The notes beneath the pieces are model-generated. The model was not told the DNA's origin. It saw nothing but the letters and a program-made list of their open reading frames with translations, and did not search any database. DNA of 22,732 bases, from the NCBI GenBank assembly GCA_022776205.1, contig JALFIK010000183.1, positions 1-22,732 on the forward strand, in the 5' to 3' direction. A program made the position numbers and the translations under genes. Positions 17,001 through 22,732 of this stretch are shown one piece after another. Numbering within the stretch: the stretch's first letter is position 1; every line of letters starts with the position of its first letter. This DNA is from Eubacterium sp. (GTDB taxonomy: Bacteria; Bacillota; Clostridia; Lachnospirales; Lachnospiraceae).

Positions 17001-18508
17001 AAAAAGAAGGACATGACATTCCCTTTGAAACATTCCTTGGGTTTAAGGGAAATAAAGAGCCGGATATTGATCTGAATTTCTCCGGAGAATACCAGGCGAA
17101 GGCCCACAAATATGTGGAGGTGATTTTCGGAGAAGGGAAGGCATTTCGTGCCGGAACGATTGGTACCCTGGCGGAAAAAACCGCATACGGATATGTCTAT
17201 AAATATTTTGAAGAGAGAGGAATCCACAAAAGACGCTGCGAGATGGAACGCCTGGCAGAAGGATGTACCGGGGTAAAAAGAACGACAGGACAGCATCCCG
17301 GAGGGATCATTGTGGTTCCCCATGAACACGATATTTATGAATTTACGGCGATACAGCATCCCGCAAATGATGTGAATACGGATATTATCACTACACATTT
17401 TGAGTACCACTCCATTGACCATAACCTGTTGAAACTCGACATCCTTGGTCATGATGATCCGACCATGATCCGGCGCCTTGAAGATCTTACCGGCGTGGAT
17501 GCTCGAAAAATTCCTCTGGATGATCCGGAAGTGATGTCACTGTTCCACAGCACGGAGGTACTTGGAATTAAACCGGAAGATATCGGTGGGATTGAGATGG
17601 GGTCTCTTGGTGTGCCGGAATTTGGCACGGAGTTTGTCATGCAGATGTTAAAGGATACCAAACCGAAATGCTTTTCCGATCTGGTGCGGATTTCCGGTCT
17701 GTCCCATGGTACCGATGTGTGGCTTGGCAACGCCCAGACTCTGATTGAAGAAGGAAAGGCGGAAATTTCCACCGCAATCTGCTGCCGTGATGATATCATG
17801 ACTTACCTGATCAACATGGGCCTGGATAAAGAACAGTCTTTTACCATTATGGAATCTGTCCGGAAGGGAAAAGGATTGAAACCGGAATGGGAAAAGGAAA
17901 TGACAGACCATGGCGTACCCGACTGGTATATCTGGTCCTGTAAAAAAATTAAATATATGTTCCCGAAAGCCCATGCAGCGGCCTACGTTATGATGGGATG
18001 GCGGGTTGCCTGGTTTAAAGTGCATCATCCACTTGCTTACTACGCTGCCTATTTCGGAATCCGTGCCTCTGCTTTTTCCTATGAGATTATGTGCCGGGGA
18101 AAAGAACGGCTGAATGCAGCACTCGAAGAGCTTTTAAAAATTCCGAAAGAGCAGCAGACCAAAAAAGATCAGGACACCATTCGGGACGGAAGGATCGCCC
18201 AGGAGATGTATGCCCGAGGATTTGAGTTCCTGCCGATTGATATATATAAGGCAAAGGCCCGGGAATGCCAGATTATAGACGGAAAGATCATGCCGCCATT
18301 GTCGAGCATAGAAGGCCTTGGAGATAAAGCCTGTGAGCAGATGGAGGAAGCGGCAAAACACGGACCGTTCACCTCCCTGGAGAATTTCCGGGAACAGGCA
18401 AAAGTCAGTAAGACAAGTGTGGATAAAATGGTGGAACTTGGAATCCTTTCCGGCCTGCCGGAAACGGATCAGCTTACCTTTGATTTTGTCCTGACACAAA
18501 ATCAGTAG
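14066..18508 (+). CDS. polC: DNA polymerase III alpha subunit, PolC type
   Basis: 1480 residues from ATG 14066, chosen because AAGGGGGA stands upstream; an earlier in-frame ATG at 14045 lacks such a site. It is the replicative polymerase with built-in proofreading found in low-GC Gram-positives. Order of parts: N-terminal domains (about 1-190), a charged linker (about 195-240), an OB fold (about 260-345), and a PHP domain starting at LHLHTVMSDLDSVVD (about 366). The DEDDh exonuclease is inserted at about 450-620, with VFDLETTGF (D454, E456) and HRAVDDARVTAE. The rest of PHP and the polymerase core follow, with a four-Cys zinc site (CPECHF...CPVC). The catalytic region includes EPDIDLNFSGEYQ, GTIGTLAEKTAYG and TTGQHPGGIIVVP. 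The C-terminal helical part ends in QLTFDF. It is intact and of normal length. Confidence 0.97.
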   Translation: MLEGQTFVDVFPDFTVPESLRYALSNAVVTKVVMKQQTNELVIHLKSEHLFSRRQLNKIAYDLKKELFGRTKVFVSIEDTYVLPEVYTSEQIMKEYWDSILYEVKKMGQVEYSLLSNCEWGFDGNIMTILLDDSFLARNKAPVLKEYLQKTFATRFSRDVQVGFDFTDDAKQAFYKARNHKLNLEVDMVMQQIEKAEGEKKEAGEKNPDREEKKQRSYSGNFFEERARRQEFGGRRHAKDPDVIFGKDCDGEVVPLEEIVDEIGQVVVRGKILKIDLREIRRERTIVSFHITDFTDTIVGKIFIGNDRLPEFLDVFEKGKFYKVKGMPRMDNFEHDLTLSSISGIKPIPDFTEKRMDKSLEKRVELHLHTVMSDLDSVVDIKKVINQAKEWGHPALAITDHGVLQAFPIANHCITMEEPFKIIYGVEGYFVNDLKKLVVNDKGQTLLDDYVVFDLETTGFSPVHDAIIEIGAVKVSGGKITDHYSVFVNPRRPIPLRITELTSIEDSMVKDAKTIEEILPEFLHFCEGCSLVAHNAEFDVSFIEENAARQGFSTDFTVLDTVQMARLLLTELSKFKLNTVCKHLGIKQEHHHRAVDDARVTAEVFLRFVEMLEEKEVRTLKELNEMGAVSPDLIKKAPTYHGIILVQNETGRVNLNRLVSASHLDYFNRRPRMPESLIQKYREGLLIGSACEAGELFQAIIRGKSEEELAEIVRFYDYLEIQPVGNNAFMLESDRYDAQTVEDLQNYNRKIVELGERYHKPVVATCDVHFLNPEDEQYRRILMAGKGFADADKQAPLYFRTTEEMLEEFSYLGEAKAREVVITNTNKIADMIEKISPVHPDKCPPVIPKSDETLTKICYDKAHEIYGPDLPDIVEERLQRELHSIISNGFAVMYIIAQKLVWDSNAHGYLVGSRGSVGSSFVATMAGITEVNPLSAHYICPECHFVDFDSDLVKPYSQKGMSGCDMPDRNCPVCKTPLKKEGHDIPFETFLGFKGNKEPDIDLNFSGEYQAKAHKYVEVIFGEGKAFRAGTIGTLAEKTAYGYVYKYFEERGIHKRRCEMERLAEGCTGVKRTTGQHPGGIIVVPHEHDIYEFTAIQHPANDVNTDIITTHFEYHSIDHNLLKLDILGHDDPTMIRRLEDLTGVDARKIPLDDPEVMSLFHSTEVLGIKPEDIGGIEMGSLGVPEFGTEFVMQMLKDTKPKCFSDLVRISGLSHGTDVWLGNAQTLIEEGKAEISTAICCRDDIMTYLINMGLDKEQSFTIMESVRKGKGLKPEWEKEMTDHGVPDWYIWSCKKIKYMFPKAHAAAYVMMGWRVAWFKVHHPLAYYAAYFGIRASAFSYEIMCRGKERLNAALEELLKIPKEQQTKKDQDTIRDGRIAQEMYARGFEFLPIDIYKAKARECQIIDGKIMPPLSSIEGLGDKACEQMEEAAKHGPFTSLENFREQAKVSKTSVDKMVELGILSGLPETDQLTFDFVLTQNQ

Positions 18509-18544
18509 CTATGAAATGATCATAATAGAAAAGAGGAGAAAAAG

Positions 18545-19042
18545 ATGAGTTATATTAAAAATGCAGATATTCAGGGGAATGCATGGGTGGCACCGGGAGC
18601 CTGTGTTGTGGGGAATGTGACGATAGGAGACGAGGCTTCCGTATGGTATAATGCCGTATTACGGGGGGATATGGCACCGATTGTCGTCGGATGTGGCACA
18701 AATGTGCAGGATGGTGCCGTGGTTCACGCAGACAGCGGATTTCCGTGTAAAATCGGAAATGGTACTTCCATTGGACATAATGCAATCATTCACGGCTGCC
18801 AAATCGGGCACAATACAGTAATCGGTATGGGAGCGATTGTAATGAACGGTGCGCAAATCGGTTCGGACTGTATCATCGGTGCGGGAAGTCTCGTTACCCA
18901 GGGAACGGTGATTCCGGACGGAATGCTTGCCTTTGGCTCCCCGGCAAAAGTGATTCGTCCTCTTACGGAAGAAGAAAAGAAGGAAAACCAGACAAACGGG
19001 ATCACTTATATGCTGATGAAAAAAGCGCAGGGAGAAGCATAG
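18545..19042 (+). CDS. Gamma-carbonic-anhydrase-like hexapeptide protein
   Basis: 165 residues forming a left-handed beta-helix of hexapeptide repeats (GNVTIGDEASVWYNAVLRGD, IGNGTSIGHNAIIHG, IGMGAIVMNGAQIGSD). Three His at the expected zinc positions, H61, H78 and H83, match the gamma-class carbonic anhydrase site, whose active sites lie between subunits of a trimer. R40 and D42 (LRGD) and Q55 are also conserved. It belongs to the YrdA/PaaY/CaiE-like branch, whose members often show weak or no carbonic anhydrase activity, so the true reaction is uncertain. ATG 18545 follows AGAGGAGAAA, and the gene starts 36 bases after polC with no terminator between, so it may be cotranscribed with polC. 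Confidence 0.88.
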   Translation: MSYIKNADIQGNAWVAPGACVVGNVTIGDEASVWYNAVLRGDMAPIVVGCGTNVQDGAVVHADSGFPCKIGNGTSIGHNAIIHGCQIGHNTVIGMGAIVMNGAQIGSDCIIGAGSLVTQGTVIPDGMLAFGSPAKVIRPLTEEEKKENQTNGITYMLMKKAQGEA

Positions 19043-19048
19043 AAAAAC

Positions 19049-19078
19049 TTGAAAAAAAAGCAGAAAGTGGATTATAAT
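19049..19078 (+). promoter_or_regulatory. Sigma-A promoter of the 331-residue membrane protein gene
   Basis: TTGAAA (19049-19054) and a perfect TATAAT (19073-19078) are separated by 18 bases, 31 bases before the next start codon. Confidence 0.75.
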
Positions 19079-19109
19079 AAGGCAGAGATTTCAAGGGAGG
19101 AGTAAATTT

Positions 19110-20105
19110 ATGTCAGAACATACAACCAACAGAAGATATAAAGGCTACGAAGTGGAAGAAAAACCTTCCCGCCGGAGTAACAGGAACCGGCCGTGGTTCT
19201 GGAAGGTACTGGGAATCAGCCTTTTGATCACTGCCCTTATTATTGCCGCTGTCGTCTTCGGTCTTTTACACAAAAAGAAACAGAATACACAGTATATTGA
19301 AAAAATCAATGCATCCAACACCATCGATGCTTTATTAAAAGATCATAAAAGTGTGACGATCACCTGTTCTTATTCCCATCTGGAAGAAGGCGCAGATTAT
19401 ACGACAACGAGACAGGTAAAAAAAGATAAAAAGGGAAACTATTATTCATATCTGAAGAAAAAGGGTTCCGATAATGATTATAAAGAAGTGATCAAAAATA
19501 AGGAAATTTACCGCGACAATGGAAAATACGTCCGATATTACGGCCTTATCAGCGATGATTATGAGAAAAAATGCGTGAAAGAAATTGAGGACGATACATT
19601 CTGCGGCAATGAAGAAGATCTTGTGCAGAATGAAAAAGAACGAAATAACATGGTCACAGTTCAGACAGTTTATGAAGTAAAAAATGGGGATGTTTATGTA
19701 ACCCGCTATGGTTTTAATGCCGGAGATAAGATTGAGAAAAACATTGTTATGAACAAGGAGACCGGCATTGTTCTTTCGGAACAGGAGAAATGTGAGGATG
19801 AGGTCTTCTTCACTTATGGAGTGGAATTTGATAAAAAAGTAAAGGTCCCGTCTTTCTTTAAAACATTAAAGAAAACAGAAGAGACAAGAACCTGCAAGGT
19901 ATACTCCGATTATAACGGAGACGAGGGGAAGAAATACTCGTTTACAATCCCTGTGGATGTTTATTTTGATGTATTTGATCATGATGGATATAAAACATAT
20001 GAAGATAAGAAAGGGAAAAAGGAATTTGGGACATATCAGATGGAGACACAGAATCCGGAAACCGATCTTTCTCTTTATGTAAAGAAAGCAGAGAAAGATA
20101 AATAG
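19110..20105 (+). CDS. Membrane-anchored extracytoplasmic protein, function unknown
   Basis: 331 residues. A basic cytoplasmic N-terminus of about 28 residues (RRSNRNRPWFWK) leads to one membrane helix at about 32-53 (VLGISLLITALIIAAVVFGLL). About 275 outside residues follow, rich in Lys, Asp, Glu and Tyr. The outside part alternates short beta-like stretches (SVTITCSYSH, MVTVQTVYEVKNGDVYVTRYGF, YSFTIPVDVYFDVFDH), which suggests a beta-rich lipoprotein-like fold, but I recognise no family. Two cysteines (KKCVKE and DTFCGN) could form a disulphide. ATG 19110 follows GGGAGGAG. It has its own promoter, and an AlaX-type gene starts 17 bases downstream, so the two are probably in one transcript. 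Confidence 0.8.
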   Translation: MSEHTTNRRYKGYEVEEKPSRRSNRNRPWFWKVLGISLLITALIIAAVVFGLLHKKKQNTQYIEKINASNTIDALLKDHKSVTITCSYSHLEEGADYTTTRQVKKDKKGNYYSYLKKKGSDNDYKEVIKNKEIYRDNGKYVRYYGLISDDYEKKCVKEIEDDTFCGNEEDLVQNEKERNNMVTVQTVYEVKNGDVYVTRYGFNAGDKIEKNIVMNKETGIVLSEQEKCEDEVFFTYGVEFDKKVKVPSFFKTLKKTEETRTCKVYSDYNGDEGKKYSFTIPVDVYFDVFDHDGYKTYEDKKGKKEFGTYQMETQNPETDLSLYVKKAEKDK

Positions 20106-20122
20106 AAAGAAAAGGCAGGAAG

Positions 20123-21295
20123 ATGGCAACAGAGAGATTATTTTATAAAAATGTTTATCAGAAAGAATTTAAGGCCATGGTAAAAGCATGCCGCCAGACA
20201 GATGAAGGATACCAAGTGATTCTTGACCGGACATTATTTTACCCGGAAGGGGGCGGACAGCCGGCAGATCACGGAATTCTTGACGGCATCCCTGTTTATG
20301 ATGTGCAGTATGAGGGAGAAGAAATCTGCCATATGGTAAAAGAACCTTTGAGAGAGGGAAAAGAAGTGACCGGGATGATAGACTGGGAGCGACGTTTTGA
20401 TCTTATGCAGCAGCACTCCGGGGAGCATATCGTGAGTGGCATGATTCACGAAAAATATGGATATGAAAACGTGGGATTCCATATGGGGGAAGAAAGGATT
20501 ACGATTGACCTGAGCGGACCTCTTACCCTTCCCCAGGTAAAGGAGATAGAAGACAAAGTAAACGATTATCTCTGGGAAAACCGGGAGACGAACATCTTTT
20601 ATCCGGATGAGGAGGAGAGGAACAAGATTTCTTACCGCAGCAAAAAAGAGTTGACAGGAGAAGTGCGTCTGGTGGAATTTCCCGGTGCGGATCTGTGTGC
20701 ATGCTGTGGCCTTCATGTATCACGAACCGGTGAGATTGGTATGGTCCGGATTATATCCTGTAAGAAATTTCGGGAAGGAGTCCGTCTGGAAATGCTTTCC
20801 GGGAAAAGGGCCTTCCGGTATCTTTCCATGAATGAGGAGCAGAATGCCAGGGTGGCTGTCAGCCTGTCTGTGAAGGAAGAAGAGACCGCAAACGCAGTGG
20901 ATCGCCTGCAAAAGGAAATCTATGAATTAAAAGGACAGCTTAAAGAAGAAAAGCAGAAACGCTTTGCAGGCAGAGCAGAAGCTCTGACCGGAAAAGGAAA
21001 TGTTTTTCTGTTTGAGGAAGCGATGGATGCTGCAGAAGTGAGAAAATGTACCGATGCCATTCTTGATACCTGTGGAGGGATTGCCGTGCTTTTGTCCGGA
21101 AATGACACGGATGGATATAAATATGCCGCTGGCCAGAGAGATGGAAATGTGAGAGAACTTGTGGGGCGTATGAATAAAAAACTCAATGGAAGAGGAGGCG
21201 GGAAACCGTTCTTTGCCCAGGGTTCTTTAAATGCAGACCGGAAACAGGTGGAAGAATTTTTCCGGGAAGAAGGATTTTATTCCGGGACATGCTGA
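20123..21295 (+). CDS. Alanyl-tRNA editing protein, AlaX long type
   Basis: 390 residues. It resembles the editing half of alanyl-tRNA synthetase without the aminoacylation domain, and should hydrolyse Ser- or Gly-tRNA(Ala) made in error. The N-terminal part has the family opening (LDRTLFYPEGGGQPADHG, about 34-51). The zinc ligands are seen as HxxxH (H98 and H102 in QQHSGEHIVSG) and CxxxH (C194 and H198 in CACCGLH). A helical, coiled-coil-prone stretch (about 255-285, KEEETANAVDRLQKEIYELK) leads to a DHHA1 domain with the GRGGGKPFFAQGS motif near residues 353-365. The DHHA1 part makes it the long type. ATG 20123 is preceded by GGCAGGAAG. The next gene has its own promoter. Confidence 0.92.
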   Translation: MATERLFYKNVYQKEFKAMVKACRQTDEGYQVILDRTLFYPEGGGQPADHGILDGIPVYDVQYEGEEICHMVKEPLREGKEVTGMIDWERRFDLMQQHSGEHIVSGMIHEKYGYENVGFHMGEERITIDLSGPLTLPQVKEIEDKVNDYLWENRETNIFYPDEEERNKISYRSKKELTGEVRLVEFPGADLCACCGLHVSRTGEIGMVRIISCKKFREGVRLEMLSGKRAFRYLSMNEEQNARVAVSLSVKEEETANAVDRLQKEIYELKGQLKEEKQKRFAGRAEALTGKGNVFLFEEAMDAAEVRKCTDAILDTCGGIAVLLSGNDTDGYKYAAGQRDGNVRELVGRMNKKLNGRGGGKPFFAQGSLNADRKQVEEFFREEGFYSGTC

Positions 21296-21341
21296 TAAGC
21301 ATCAGAGGAAAAAGTGAAGAAAGAGAAAAATAGAAAACTGC

Positions 21342-21370
21342 TTTACATTTTTTTTTGGATAAGTTATCAT
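21342..21370 (+). promoter_or_regulatory. Sigma-A promoter of the lipoprotein gene
   Basis: TTTACA (21342-21347), a 17-base spacer and TATCAT (21365-21370). The -10 covers an in-frame ATG at 21369, which therefore cannot be the start used from this promoter; this supports ATG 21399. Confidence 0.7.
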
Positions 21371-21398
21371 GCAGATAAAAAAGAAAGAAGGGGTAAAA

Positions 21399-22457
21399 AT
21401 GTTTCGAAATATATTAAAAAGACTGCAGGCTGTCTTTATAGCAGGAGTGCTTGCATTTAGTTTATGTGCCTGTGGAAGCAGTAAAGATGCAAAAAACACC
21501 GGAAAAGACAATCCGGCAGAGGCAACGACACAGGCCCGGGAAGATGGAGTGGCAAAAGGAGTGGTTCTTCCGGAACAGTTTGACAATATGATCTATCCTC
21601 TGGAGGCACTGATGGTAGAAGATTTGTCGAAAGGATACGATTATTATTCGGGAGAAACGGAAGACGGTGAGGAAGATTCATTCTGGTTTTCCCTGGCAGT
21701 ACTTACATCACTCATGGAAGAACAGTCTGCTTTCGGTGATGGTGTGGAGAAAGATTCCCACTACTATCTGAAAGAAGATACGATGGAAATGTATGTATCC
21801 GCACTCTATGACGCCTTTTCCAAAGGGGATCTGGAATATCCGGAAATCCCGGACGATGACGAATATGTGACCTATGATGATGAGAAGGAGATGTACGGAT
21901 TTATCAAGGGAGATATCGGTACTCTCACTGCTTTTATCACAGACTGTGAAAAAGACGGAGACGATTATATCCTGACAGTACAGCTGAAAGATTCCGAGAC
22001 AGGAAAAGTTCGCGGAACTTATGAGTTTACTCTTGTGAATTCTTCTTATGACGGCGAGGATAACTATTTCCATTATTCCGTAGCATCCATGGAAAAGACG
22101 GAAGACGATTCCTATAATTTTGATGAGGATGAAGCACCGGAGAAAGCATCAACCGAAGATTCCTCAGAAACAGAAGAAGAAACAGAAGAAGCGGATACGG
22201 ATGAAAAGGATGATGCAGATTCAGAAGAAACGGGTAGTCTGAGCCAGGATGAAGCGAAGGAGAAAGCAAAAGAATACTATGGAGATGATGCGGAATATTC
22301 CTTTAAAGATAAAGTGACCGTGGGGGACAAGGAATATTATGATTTTTCCGTGAAAGGAGACGGAATCTCTGCGACGGATGTCCTCGTATCCGTAGATGGG
22401 GATGATATGATAGGAGGAACGAGAAACGATGATGGAAGCTGGTCCTTTGATCAATAG
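21399..22457 (+). CDS. Putative lipoprotein with acidic linker, function unknown
   Basis: 352 residues from ATG 21399, which follows GAAGGGGT. A signal peptide with a hydrophobic core (AVFIAGVLAFSL) ends in a lipobox-like LCAC, so the protein should be lipid-anchored at the outer face of the membrane after Cys at about residue 25. A folded domain at about 50-235 has no motif I recognise. A very acidic linker (about 240-285) is rich in Glu, Asp, Ser and Thr. The last 80 residues begin with LSQDEAKEKAKEYYGDDAEY and end with TRNDDGSWSFDQ; this is the helix-then-strands pattern of a PepSY-like domain, a tentative assignment. It has its own promoter and a terminator downstream, so it is likely monocistronic. 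Confidence 0.82.
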   Translation: MFRNILKRLQAVFIAGVLAFSLCACGSSKDAKNTGKDNPAEATTQAREDGVAKGVVLPEQFDNMIYPLEALMVEDLSKGYDYYSGETEDGEEDSFWFSLAVLTSLMEEQSAFGDGVEKDSHYYLKEDTMEMYVSALYDAFSKGDLEYPEIPDDDEYVTYDDEKEMYGFIKGDIGTLTAFITDCEKDGDDYILTVQLKDSETGKVRGTYEFTLVNSSYDGEDNYFHYSVASMEKTEDDSYNFDEDEAPEKASTEDSSETEEETEEADTDEKDDADSEETGSLSQDEAKEKAKEYYGDDAEYSFKDKVTVGDKEYYDFSVKGDGISATDVLVSVDGDDMIGGTRNDDGSWSFDQ

Positions 22458-22490
22458 AAACTATATAGTGGTTTAAATATAAAATAAGAT

Positions 22491-22540
22491 AGAAGCAGCA
22501 GGCGGAATGATAAACCCTTTCCGATGCTGCTTCTTTTTTT
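22491..22540 (+). terminator. Intrinsic terminator after the lipoprotein gene
   Basis: AGAAGCAGCA pairs with TGCTGCTTCT, an inner CGGAA pairs with TTCCG, and a T-run of seven follows. The reverse strand has a weaker AT-rich tail (TATCTTATTTTAT), so it might also stop the converging minus-strand gene, but that gene's stop codon lies at its edge. Confidence 0.85.
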
Positions 22541-22732
22541 AAAAATATTTTTTCTGCCTGGAAAAATATTTTTCAAGCAGATTAAGAATCTCATATAAAA
22601 GAGCTGCAATAAAACATAAAAGTACGATGGACAGCATAACCCAGTCCATTTTAAAGAGCTGAGGTCTTTTTTTTCGGGAAAATGAGAAAAGCATCCTGAA
22701 TATAATAAATAAAACAGGAAAAGAAGGGTTTA
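22539..22732 (-). CDS. C-terminal end of a membrane protein, 5' truncated by window edge
   Basis: On the minus strand a frame is open from the right edge to TAA at 22541-22539, about 63 residues. The visible part has a hydrophobic stretch (FPVLFIIFRMLFSF), a basic patch (SRKKRPQ), a clear membrane helix (WVMLSIVLLCFIAALLYEIL) and a basic tail (KYFSRQKKYF). Possible internal starts lack ribosome binding sites, so the gene probably begins outside the window. It converges on the lipoprotein gene. The function cannot be read from this fragment. Confidence 0.5.
   Translation of the reverse strand, partial: NPSFPVLFIIFRMLFSFSRKKRPQLFKMDWVMLSIVLLCFIAALLYEILNLLEKYFSRQKKYF

Noticed and set aside
21296..21320. 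A terminator after the AlaX gene (ATGCT/AGCAT)
   Set aside because: The stem is only five pairs and no T-run follows.

Overview
The window looks like a chromosomal segment of an anaerobic Clostridia bacterium, most likely Lachnospiraceae. The reasons are the moderate-to-low GC content, a PolC-type replicative polymerase, strong GGAGG ribosome binding sites, a RpoD without the long insertion seen in proteobacteria, and a VanRS-like two-component pair. The family assignment is my inference from gene content; no 16S or other marker is present.

Region 1 (1-2470) is the most unusual part. It begins inside a Tyr-Gly-Glu-Lys-rich repeat protein (3-509, N-terminus off the left edge). This is followed by two overlapping U32-family genes whose cysteine patterns resemble UbiV (first gene) and UbiU (second gene). 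Clostridia are not known to make ubiquinone, so the substrate of this pair is open.

Region 2 (2481-2910) holds RNase P RNA (rnpB) on the minus strand, with its own sigma-A promoter and intrinsic terminator.

Region 3 (2989-8508) is a five-gene plus-strand cluster: response regulator, histidine kinase, a 609-residue membrane protein with a large extracytoplasmic part, a highly degenerate ABC ATPase and a six-helix permease. Spacing and overlaps suggest one signalling and envelope module.

Region 4 (8516-13551) is housekeeping: thrC, rpoD and nadE. A 283-base stretch between thrC and rpoD has a near-consensus promoter and a leader with a long terminator-like hairpin before rpoD.

Region 5 (13548-19042) has a small minus-strand membrane protein that ends convergently against nadE, then polC and a gamma-carbonic-anhydrase-like protein.

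Region 6 (19049-22732) has a membrane-anchored lysine-rich protein, an AlaX-type tRNA editing protein, a lipoprotein with an acidic linker, a terminator, and the C-terminal end of a minus-strand membrane protein running off the right edge.

No tRNA, rRNA, insertion sequence, phage gene or CRISPR array was seen.
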